64,000 bases of DNA from DASVWZ01 sp963708575 (GTDB lineage: Bacteria; Acidobacteriota; Terriglobia; Terriglobales; Acidobacteriaceae). The position numbers and the translations under genes are program-made. Below, piece by piece: positions 57,775 through 64,000 of the stretch. The DNA is taken from positions 620,001-684,000 of the forward strand of contig CAVPTB010000003.1 in assembly GCA_963708575.1 (NCBI GenBank), written 5' to 3'. The first letter of the stretch is position 1; each line of letters opens with the position of its first letter. The notes under the pieces are model-generated. The model had not been told where the DNA came from, ran no database searches, and was given only the letters and a program-made list of their open reading frames with translations.

Positions 57775-58140
57775 ATGAGAAAAAGTCACATTGCCTTGCT
57801 GATCGTTTTCCTGGCGGCTATGACCGCCTTCGCCGGTGCCAATCCCAGTCCCAGAGATAAAGACAAGGGGTCCATCGGGCGCCAGCTCACCGGCAAGGTT
57901 CTCGATAAGCGCGATAACCCTCTCCCCGACGGCGTCGTCTACCTTACCAACACCCGCACTCGCGCGGTCAAAACTTATATCGTGAGCAATGACGGTTCCT
58001 ATCGTTTTCCGGAACTTTCCCCCAACATCGATTACGAGGTCTACGCCCAGTACAAAGGCTTCCGTAGCGATACCAAAACCGTCAGCCAGTTCGACGATCG
58101 CCCCCAAGTGAACATTATTTTGAAGATTGATGTGAAATAG
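57775..58140 (+). CDS. Secreted carboxypeptidase-regulatory-like protein
   Basis: 121 aa, signal peptide SHIALLIVFLAAMTAFAGAN. Core: RQLTGKVLDKRDNPLPDGVV, TNTRTRAVKTYIVSNDGSYR FPELSPNIDYEVYAQYKGFR, VNIILKIDVK; a clear carboxypeptidase-regulatory-like domain. Such small exported domains are common in Acidobacteriota. It is 31 bases after the similar gene at 57300 and the pair looks like a duplication. Confidence 0.8.
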   Translation: MRKSHIALLIVFLAAMTAFAGANPSPRDKDKGSIGRQLTGKVLDKRDNPLPDGVVYLTNTRTRAVKTYIVSNDGSYRFPELSPNIDYEVYAQYKGFRSDTKTVSQFDDRPQVNIILKIDVK

Positions 58141-58176
58141 AGATTTGGTTCCGAAAGATCCCGTGCTCCAGTCGGT

Positions 58177-58746
58177 TCACATCGGATGTTGCTCCAACAA
58201 CTTGCAAAACTGACCAACCGCACCGCGAAGACTTCCGATCACGTATTTCCTGTCTTTAGAGATTCCCATCGCCTGATCGTCAATCTTGTCCAACACAAGC
58301 TGCGGGTGGATGTGATATCGACCAATCAGAAAATCCTCGGCCGTTTGACAAAGCACTCCAAACTGTTCCAAACATTCTTTCGGAAAGTGCTTTATGTTTT
58401 GCGTAATGATCGTGTCGGCGCCCGACATGATCGCGGCAGCGAGCACATGCCTATCGTCGCGATCGGGCAAGCACTCGGCTGCTTTCAGGAGGTCAGGAGG
58501 TACTCTAACCATTGCCTCCGGAAACGAATCATTCATCTTTTTTCGCCGATAGGCTGCATCCGCATCACTGCGATGAATTTTCGTTTTCAATGCCCGGACC
58601 ATCTCCCCCATGATCTGTTCGCTCCACAGCGGGCGGTACATGGCTGGCTCTTCGGCCAATCGCAGCAACGTATCGCATAGCGAAGCCGGCACCAGGACGC
58701 AGGCATCCAGCACCGCGGAGTATTCATTTTCAGGAGTGAAAATCAT
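58177..58746 (-). CDS. PIN-domain toxin (VapC-like)
   Basis: 189 aa. The N-terminus SAVLDACVLVPASLCDTLLR carries the first PIN Asp (~14), with SEQIMGEM (Glu) and CLPDRDDRHVLAAAIMSGAD supplying the next acidic residues and TIITQNIKHFPKE at the end, so the nuclease site is intact. PIN toxins cut RNA, often tRNA or rRNA. The ATG at 58746 lies inside the antitoxin gene (17-base overlap), as expected for a coupled TA pair. The C-terminal ~60 residues (ILVQHPQLVLDKI-like) are longer than in short VapC proteins. Confidence 0.9.
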   Translation of the reverse strand: MIFTPENEYSAVLDACVLVPASLCDTLLRLAEEPAMYRPLWSEQIMGEMVRALKTKIHRSDADAAYRRKKMNDSFPEAMVRVPPDLLKAAECLPDRDDRHVLAAAIMSGADTIITQNIKHFPKECLEQFGVLCQTAEDFLIGRYHIHPQLVLDKIDDQAMGISKDRKYVIGSLRGAVGQFCKLLEQHPM

Positions 58747-59191
58747 CTGGGATCTTGTCGTAATCCCCTTTATCAAATTCGTGTTTGGCTAATTCGTTCA
58801 GCGTGCCTCGTCGGGCCGCATCACGTTTTGATTTGTAGGCGATCACATCGCGGACGTACATACGCCGGTGCGTGCCCACCTGATGAAAAGGGATTTCCCC
58901 TCTCTCCAGCAGTTGAACCAGGTACTGCCGAGAGACGCCCAAGACCTTACCCGCTTCGATGGTGGTTAGTTCATGTTTGCTTTGCAGGATGGTGACCGCT
59001 TGACCTGCACGCAAATCAGCCAGCAAACGGAGCAGGAATGAGTAAACGTTGTTGGGCAGGTTTTCCGTCCTGCCATCCGAGCCGATCAGCTTGGCTTCGG
59101 CTTCCCGGAGTTTATTGTAAATCTCAACCATTTCCTGTTGTTCCCGGTGAGAGAAATCGAGCTGCGGCGTCGCCTCGCTGGCAGTTGCCAT
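58730..59191 (-). CDS. Excisionase-type HTH antitoxin of the PIN toxin
   Basis: 153 aa. The C-terminal half has an excisionase/MerR-like winged helix: LTTIEAGKVLGVSRQYLVQL LERGEIPFHQVGTHRRM YVRD (~75-120). The first half is helical (EMVEIYNKLREAEAKLIGSD, NNVYSFLLRLLADLRAGQAV). The end, KHEFDKGDYDKIPDDFHS, is acidic and probably binds the toxin. HTH/PIN pairs of this kind form a recognised type II arrangement. The operator candidate is at 59242-59257. Confidence 0.88.
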   Translation of the reverse strand: MATASEATPQLDFSHREQQEMVEIYNKLREAEAKLIGSDGRTENLPNNVYSFLLRLLADLRAGQAVTILQSKHELTTIEAGKVLGVSRQYLVQLLERGEIPFHQVGTHRRMYVRDVIAYKSKRDAARRGTLNELAKHEFDKGDYDKIPDDFHS

Positions 59192-59234
59192 TTCAGACTC
59201 AACCTCCTGTCGGCTTGCTCGTATGCGCTATTCT

Positions 59235-59263
59235 ATTCCATTAAACGCTATAAACGCAATCAA
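59235..59263 (-). promoter_or_regulatory. Promoter and direct-repeat operator of the HTH/PIN pair
   Basis: Minus strand: TTGATT (59258-59263), 17-base spacer, TGGAAT (59235-59240). In the spacer the heptamer GCGTTTA occurs twice, nine bases apart (59251-59257 and 59242-59248). A repressor dimer bound there would block RNA polymerase, consistent with autoregulation by the HTH antitoxin. Confidence 0.5.
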
Positions 59264-59379
59264 TAGGTTACTTTTGTTAGGAAGATTACTAACTATCAGC
59301 TTTTACTTGTAGCGCTCTAGCCAGAAAGACGAAAACTCGCTCAACCTGCCAGGATGAAGTCCGCCCCCACAGCCCAAAC

Positions 59380-59403
59380 AAAAAGGCCGCCCATAAGGCG
59401 GCC
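59380..59403 (-). terminator. Intrinsic terminator of rpsA
   Basis: On the minus strand GGCCGCC-ttatg-GGCGGCC is followed by TTTTTG. The 7-bp GC stem, short loop and T-run are textbook. It lies 25 bases after the rpsA stop. Confidence 0.85.
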
Positions 59404-59428
59404 CTTCATCTTCCAACAGACTTCTCAA

Positions 59429-61282
59429 CTAATTGTTTTCGTTGCTCGCGCGCTTCCACGTAATCAAATCGCCAATCGTGGATCCGCCCGTGCTCGAAAC
59501 CGGCTGCTTGTAAGCCTCGACTTCCGAACGCGAAGCTTCTTCGCCGACTGCCTTGATGCTCAGTCCAACCTTCTTCTCATCCGGATTCATCTTGATGATC
59601 TTGAAGTCGTGCTCATTGCCCGGTTCCAGCGTCAGTGGCTGCCCGTTCGCATCCACCGCTTCGGAGTTGTGGCAAAGACCTTCAATGCCGTCGGCAATCT
59701 CCACGAACGCACCAAAGCTGGCCACTCGCAGAACCTTGCCATGCAGCACATCGCCAATGTGATGCGTCTGGAAGAAGCTCTCCCAAACGTCGGGCTGAAG
59801 CTGCTTCACGCCCAGCGACAAACGCCGCTTGTCTGGCTCAATCGCCAGAACAATGGCCTTCACGCGATCGCCCTTCTTCAAGACTTCCGAAGGATGCTTC
59901 ACCCGCTTGGTCCAGCTCAGGTTGCTGACGTGCACCAATCCATCGATGCCGTCTTCAATCTCGATAAACGCGCCGAAGTCGGTCAGGTTGCGCACCCGCC
60001 CCTCAACGGTCGAGCCCACCGGATACTTATCATGCAAAGCATCCCATGGATTCGTCGCCAGTTGCCGCATGCCCAGTGAAATGCGCCGCTCCTGCGGATT
60101 CACGTTGAGCACAACACACTCCACGTTGTCCCCAACATTCACCAGCTTCGAAGGATGTTTCATTCGCTTCGACCACGTCATCTCGCTGACGTGGACCAAA
60201 CCTTCGATACCCTGCTCCAGCTCAACAAACGCGCCGTAGTCGGTCACGCTGATGACGCGCCCGCCCACATGCGCTCCCACCGGATAGCGATGCTCCGCAT
60301 CCAGCCACGGATCAGGCGTAAGCTGCTTGAACCCGAGCGAAACCCGTTGCTTGTCCTTGTCGAACTTCAGGACCTTCACCTGGATCTGATCGCCAACGTT
60401 GACCAGATCGCGAGGATGCGTCAGCCGCCCCCACGACATGTCGGTGATGTGGAGCAGGCCGTCAATTCCGCCCAAGTCCACAAACGCGCCGTATTCCGTC
60501 AGGTTCTTGACCACGCCGGTCAGGATCGCGCCTTCTTCCAGGTGCTCGAGGGTCTTGGAGCGCTTTTCGTGCTGCGCCTCCTCCAGAATCTGCTTGCGCG
60601 ATACCACGATATTGCCGCGCTTCCGGTTGAGCTTGATGATCGCGACTTCGATGCTCTGGCCCTTGGCCGCATCCAGGTTCCGTGTCGGACGCAGATCGGC
60701 CTGCGACCCCGGCAGGAATGCCCGCGCGCCCATGATGTCCACCGTCAACCCGCCCTTGATGCGTTCAATGACAATGGCCTGCACCGGACGCTTCTCGTCG
60801 TGGGCCTTCTCAATTTCGTCCCACGCGCGTAGCCGCTGCGCCTTCTGGTGAGAGAGGTTGATGTAGCCTTCCTCCGCCTCGCCCTTGTCGCGCATGACGT
60901 CGATTTCGTCGCCCGGCTTGAACCTGGGATTGCCTTCATGGTCCAGCACCTCGGAAAGCGGCAGCATGCCTTCCGACTTGGCGCCGATATCCACCACGAC
61001 GTGAGTGCCCGTCAGCTTAAGAACAGTACCCTTAATGATGTTGTCTTCAGTAATCGCTTCTTCGGTCTCAGTCGTGAAGCTCTCGAGAGCCGAGGCAAAA
61101 TCGTCGGCGCCGCCCGTAGCTGGCTTCTCTTCCTGGGCGTGCACTGCTGGGCTCTCCTCGTGCGAAGCCGGTTCATGGTTGTTGGAGTTAGGGATCGAGC
61201 CCTCCGGGGAATCAGCGCGCTCCTGCACAGCGGAGGTCGCGGAATCCAGATTGTGGGCGGTGTTGTCGTCGAACAAGGTCAT
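59429..61282 (-). CDS. rpsA: 30S ribosomal protein S1
   Basis: 617 aa, six S1 RNA-binding domains starting near residues 80 (IIKGTVLKLTGTHVVVDIGA), 165 (VQAIVIERIKGGLTVDIMGA), 250 (LTGVVKNLTEYGAFVDLGGI), 335 (GGRVISVTDYGAFVELEQGI), 422 (EGRVRNLTDFGAFIEIEDGI) and 509 (HGKVLRVASFGAFVEIADGI). Domains 1-2 are the ribosome-binding type, 3-6 the mRNA-binding type. An ~80-residue Ser/Glu-rich, low-complexity N-terminal extension is longer than in E. coli. A long leader (see 61283-61606) may allow feedback by S1 itself, as in other bacteria. Confidence 0.97.
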   Translation of the reverse strand: MTLFDDNTAHNLDSATSAVQERADSPEGSIPNSNNHEPASHEESPAVHAQEEKPATGGADDFASALESFTTETEEAITEDNIIKGTVLKLTGTHVVVDIGAKSEGMLPLSEVLDHEGNPRFKPGDEIDVMRDKGEAEEGYINLSHQKAQRLRAWDEIEKAHDEKRPVQAIVIERIKGGLTVDIMGARAFLPGSQADLRPTRNLDAAKGQSIEVAIIKLNRKRGNIVVSRKQILEEAQHEKRSKTLEHLEEGAILTGVVKNLTEYGAFVDLGGIDGLLHITDMSWGRLTHPRDLVNVGDQIQVKVLKFDKDKQRVSLGFKQLTPDPWLDAEHRYPVGAHVGGRVISVTDYGAFVELEQGIEGLVHVSEMTWSKRMKHPSKLVNVGDNVECVVLNVNPQERRISLGMRQLATNPWDALHDKYPVGSTVEGRVRNLTDFGAFIEIEDGIDGLVHVSNLSWTKRVKHPSEVLKKGDRVKAIVLAIEPDKRRLSLGVKQLQPDVWESFFQTHHIGDVLHGKVLRVASFGAFVEIADGIEGLCHNSEAVDANGQPLTLEPGNEHDFKIIKMNPDEKKVGLSIKAVGEEASRSEVEAYKQPVSSTGGSTIGDLITWKRASNENN

Positions 61283-61606
61283 GGCCTCTCTGGTGTGCTC
61301 GCGGTGGCAACGGGGCTACTTAGCAGACAGCTGGCTTGAGTATTCGGTTGTGTTGAGCTCGTCCTGGCGAACGGGCCTATACATTTCCAGCGGTCGGACG
61401 TTTCTAAACAGCTAACCCGCGTCCTAAGGGAACTCTCCGACTATAACAACCGCTTCCGAACAGTGTCAAACCCCGGAAGGACTTTTCTTTGCGGATATTA
61501 AAGAGGTGTTACAGCCTGCTCAGCCAAAGTCTTAAGATAAAGCCGTAATCCCTCCATTTTCGCGCCGGGTTTGGGAATTTTCCTCGATCTGCTACGCTGC
61601 CCAAGC
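61283..61606. promoter_or_regulatory. Divergent control region of rpsA and the HIT gene; long rpsA leader
   Basis: 324 bases without a gene. An rpsA promoter on the minus strand (TTGACA 61464-61469, 18-base spacer, TATAGT 61440-61445) would produce a leader of about 150 bases, in which I see no strong single hairpin. On the plus strand, no clean promoter for the HIT gene was found. Confidence 0.55.
61440..61469 (-). promoter_or_regulatory. rpsA promoter
   Basis: Perfect -35 TTGACA, 18-base spacer, -10 TATAGT (TTATAG with 17 bases is the alternative register). Distance to the rpsA ATG is about 158 bases. Confidence 0.65.
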
Positions 61607-62101
61607 ATGGACAATCTCTGGACTCCTTGGCGCTACGCCTACGTCACCACGGCTGAGAAGATCTCGGGTTGCGTCTTCTGCGACCTTCCCAAACTTGGCG
61701 ACGACGCTCGCGCTCGCATCGTGCTCCGCGCCCGCTACTGCTTCGTCATTTTGAACACTTATCCCTATACCTCGGGACACGTCATGATCGTGCCGTTTCA
61801 GCATCTCGACCAGTTGCAAAAGCTACCCGTCGAGGCCGCGCACGAGATGATGGAGCTCGCGCAGAGGTTGGAGAATGTTCTACGCCAGCTTTACTCGCCC
61901 GACGGGATCAACCTGGGGATGAATATCGGCAAGGCTGCTGGCGCGGGTGTCGCTGGACACATCCACATGCATGTGCTGCCGCGCTGGGTAGCGGACGCCA
62001 GTTTCATGTCGGTTGTGGCGGAAACGCGAGTGCTGCCGGAAAATCTGGAGACGACCTACGAGCGGATCAAGGGAGCCCTTGCCGCGGCGGCAACATCCTG
62101 A
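61607..62101 (+). CDS. HIT family protein (Ap4A phosphorylase/hydrolase-like)
   Basis: 164 aa cytosolic nucleotide-binding protein. It starts MDNLWTPWRYAYVTTAEKIS, has CVFCDLPK (zinc-binding pair as in the Ap4A phosphorylase-like HIT proteins), YPYTSGHVMIVPFQHLDQLQ and the histidine triad GHIHMHVLPRWVADASFM. The longer frame from 61571 lacks a ribosome-binding site and adds residues not found in the family. Role: breakdown of dinucleoside polyphosphates or a related hydrolysis. Confidence 0.93.
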   Translation: MDNLWTPWRYAYVTTAEKISGCVFCDLPKLGDDARARIVLRARYCFVILNTYPYTSGHVMIVPFQHLDQLQKLPVEAAHEMMELAQRLENVLRQLYSPDGINLGMNIGKAAGAGVAGHIHMHVLPRWVADASFMSVVAETRVLPENLETTYERIKGALAAAATS

Positions 62102-62435
62102 GCGTAGATTCGAAGGGCAAAGAACCTACGCCCAAGATACTTGCCTCTGAGCATAAGCGCCAAACCGCAGCCCGTTGCCAGGAGGCGGTGCTCCCGAGGC
62201 GCCCATGCCGGACCTTAACGGTACCTTCCGCGTAGAGTAGCTGTTTCCCACTGTCAAAATTGTCAGGGATATGTAAAGAAATTGTAACGTTCCTCGGAAT
62301 AACTTCACCCCGTCTCATCGAAGTTTTGCCCCTGTGCTCCCCCGCGCCCTCTGTGGTTAAAGCTTTTCTTTGCGACCTTAGCGGTCAAAGCTCTTGCAGA
62401 TGTTTTCCCCTTGGTGAACCGTAGTACCCCTGCGG
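62102..62435. other. 334-base gap between the HIT and ligA genes
   Basis: No gene. It contains an AT-rich patch (62255-62300) and a dispersed-repeat copy (62326-62394). Since both genes converge here, a bidirectional terminator might be expected, but no clear hairpin with T-runs was found. Confidence 0.45.
62326..62394 (+). repeat. Dispersed repeat copy with extended tail
   Basis: CCCTCTGTGGTTAAAGCTTTTC followed by TTTGCGACCTTAGCGGTCAA combines the two halves of the element seen separately elsewhere: the 'CTCTGTGGTTA' half and the 'TTTGCG..CTTAGCGG' half that is present at 11811-11866. It suggests these are parts of one longer element. Confidence 0.6.
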
Positions 62436-64000
62436 CTAATTCCTGCCCTTTAAAACTCCAATCCCCACCAACCCCTCCAACTCTTTTTCCCCGATCACGT
62501 TCACCTTCAACTCCCGTGCCTTCTCCAGCTTCGACCCCGCATCCTCGCCCGCCACCACGTAATCCGTCTTCTTGCTCACCGACCCCGACACCCGCCCGCC
62601 CGCATCTTCAATCATCTTCTTGGCTTCGTCCCGCGTATGCCGCGCCAGCGTCCCGGTCAGAACAAAAGTTTTTCCCACCAGCGCCGTTCCCCGCTCTTTC
62701 TTTTTCGCAGTGAAGGTGAGACCAGCCTTGCCCAGGCGCCCCACCAGCTTGTGGTTGGCTGGATTGCCGAAGAACTCTGCGATGCTTTCGGCGATCTTGG
62801 GGCCCACTTCGTTCACCCCCTGCAATTCCTCCACGCTCGCTTCGGCAAGCGCTTCCATCGATCCAAAATGCTCGGCGAGAAATTGCGCGGTGCGTTCGCC
62901 CACCATGCGAATGCCAAGCCCATAAATCACACGCTCCAGCGGGAGCTTCTTTGAGCTCTCGATTTCCCGAAGAATGTTTTCCGCCGACTTATCGCCGAAA
63001 CGATCAAGACTCAGTAACTTCTCCTTGCTGAGTTCATAAATGTCGGCAACATTCTTGACCAGACCGCGTTCGATCAGCTGATTCACTAGCGCCTCGCCCA
63101 TCCCGTCAATATTCATCACTCCCCGCGAAGCGAAATGCAGGATCGTGCCCACCAGCTTCGCCGGACAGTTAGCGTTCACGCAGCGGTAATCAACTTCGCC
63201 TTCAGTGCGAACTACCTTCGTGCCGCACACCGGGCACTTCTCCGGCGCTTCAATTTCCCGGGTTCCACGCGGATGGGTTTCGTCGTCAACGACTTTCGCA
63301 ACTTTCGGGATAACGTCGCCGCCCCGTTCCACCTGCACGTAGTCGCCTATCTTCACCCCCAGGCGTTCGATCTCATCCATGTTGTGCAGCGTGGCGTTCC
63401 GCACCGTCGTTCCGCCAATCGAAACCGGCGCCAACTCTGCAACCGGCGTCAACTTTCCGGTGCGCCCGACCTGCCAACGAACGTTCTCCAATTTCGTAAC
63501 GCCGGCGCGAGCCGCATATTTGTAAGCAATTGCCCATCGCGGAGCCTTGCCGGTAAAACCCAACTCATCCTGCAAACGGGTGCGATCGACTTTGATCACG
63601 ATGCCGTCAATCTCATAGGGAAGGCTATCCCGCTTCCCCTCCCATTCCTGAATAAACTCCCAGACCTCTGCCATCGAGTGGACGAGCTTGCGGAAAGGGT
63701 TGACCTTGAAACCCGATTTTTCGAGCGCCGTAAGCGTCTCCCAATGCCGCTCGAAGTGGGTGCGGCCGTTGGTCAAAAGGATGTAAGGAAAGAAATCCAG
63801 ACGGCGCTCAGCCGTGACGTTGGGATCCAGTTGCCGCACGGTCCCGGCGGTAAAGTTGCGCGGATTGGCAAAGGTGGCCAAGCCGTTTCGTTCACGTTCT
63901 TCGTTGAGCTTTTTGAAAGCCGCTGTCGGCATCAGCAGTTCACCGCGAGTCTCGAAATCCGCGGGAATGCCCGCCTTCTTCAACTTGGCAGGATCAATGG
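62436..64000 (-). CDS. ligA: NAD-dependent DNA ligase LigA, C-terminal part (cut by window edge)
   Basis: Seals nicks using NAD+. About 521 residues are present. The adenylation domain is entered after its catalytic KxDG Lys, which lies beyond base 64000; visible are TAGTVRQLDPNVTAERRLDF, IDGIVIKVDRTRLQDELGFT and PRWAIAYKYAARAGVT. Then come the OB fold (RTGKLTPVAELAPVSIGGTT), the Zn finger CPVCGTKVVRTEGEVDYRCV NANCPAK, the helix-hairpin-helix domain (YGLGIRMVGERTAQFLAEHF) and the BRCT domain (ALVGKTFVLTGTLARHTRDE). It is the usual bacterial ligase; no oddity noticed in the visible part. Confidence 0.95.
   Translation of the reverse strand, partial: IDPAKLKKAGIPADFETRGELLMPTAAFKKLNEERERNGLATFANPRNFTAGTVRQLDPNVTAERRLDFFPYILLTNGRTHFERHWETLTALEKSGFKVNPFRKLVHSMAEVWEFIQEWEGKRDSLPYEIDGIVIKVDRTRLQDELGFTGKAPRWAIAYKYAARAGVTKLENVRWQVGRTGKLTPVAELAPVSIGGTTVRNATLHNMDEIERLGVKIGDYVQVERGGDVIPKVAKVVDDETHPRGTREIEAPEKCPVCGTKVVRTEGEVDYRCVNANCPAKLVGTILHFASRGVMNIDGMGEALVNQLIERGLVKNVADIYELSKEKLLSLDRFGDKSAENILREIESSKKLPLERVIYGLGIRMVGERTAQFLAEHFGSMEALAEASVEELQGVNEVGPKIAESIAEFFGNPANHKLVGRLGKAGLTFTAKKKERGTALVGKTFVLTGTLARHTRDEAKKMIEDAGGRVSGSVSKKTDYVVAGEDAGSKLEKARELKVNVIGEKELEGLVGIGVLKGRN

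Overview
The window is GC-rich, densely coded chromosome. It most likely comes from an Acidobacteriota (Terriglobia-type) soil bacterium. That placement is inferred from a combination of features, not from any marker search: two GloVer-repeat proteins, a DUF4139 protein, a Ser/Thr kinase fused to a TPR-like C-terminus, many secreted proteins of unknown function, and intergenic repeats of the 'CCTCTGTG..CTCTGTGGTT' and '(GCTGANN)n' kinds. No tRNA, rRNA, CRISPR array, intact prophage or insertion sequence was recognised.

Layout. 1-3947 (minus) is the classical origin-proximal cluster rpmH-rnpA-yidD-yidC-khpB-mnmE (mnmE is cut by the window edge). 4123-6727 holds a dead ParE/ParD-type toxin-antitoxin pair, a secreted two-domain VOC protein and an aldo/keto reductase; these separate rpmH from dnaA. 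7259-15508 (plus) carries dnaA, dnaN and gyrB with mscL and two secreted unknowns between them; recF is not in its usual place. 15587-25193 is accessory: an ATP-grasp enzyme, DUF4349 and DUF4139 proteins, a GloVer-repeat protein, a chimeric duplicated scar, a VOC protein, a CPBP protease, a polytopic membrane protein and a Gly/Tyr-rich secreted protein. 25474-37791 has rpmE, dusB (with palindromic elements inside its reading frame), a Ser/Thr kinase, an MBL hydrolase, a DPP-IV-like peptidase, a second GloVer protein, a zinc-ribbon coiled-coil protein and a membrane protein with an HEGGH motif. 37944-42650 carries an rlmI-like methyltransferase and the hsp20-clpB heat-shock pair. 42690-46892 contains a frameshifted membrane gene, an FMN reductase, a heavily frameshifted Ig-like/beta-propeller pseudogene, a pirin and a lipoprotein. 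46945-56005 has an FmdB-like zinc ribbon, rsmI, an alpha-glucan phosphorylase, a single-chain acyl-AMP ligase/ACP/acyltransferase, pyruvate kinase and two small downstream genes. 56052-64000 has a rhomboid protein, a LysW-like protein, two small secreted proteins, an HTH/PIN toxin-antitoxin pair, rpsA, a HIT protein and the C-terminal three quarters of ligA.

How the genes work together. The first 16 kb handles replication initiation, the clamp, gyrase, membrane-protein insertion and RNA processing. hsp20 (holdase) and clpB (disaggregase) form a proteostasis pair. The glucan phosphorylase and pyruvate kinase bracket a lipid-activation/acyl-transfer enzyme. Two type II toxin-antitoxin loci are present, one decayed and one apparently intact. 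I found no obvious new multi-gene defence system. The most unusual signals are a family of short perfect palindromes that also invade a coding sequence, an unnamed C-terminal domain shared by two secreted proteins, the fused acyl ligase-ACP-acyltransferase, and a chimeric scar joining pieces of two neighbouring genes.
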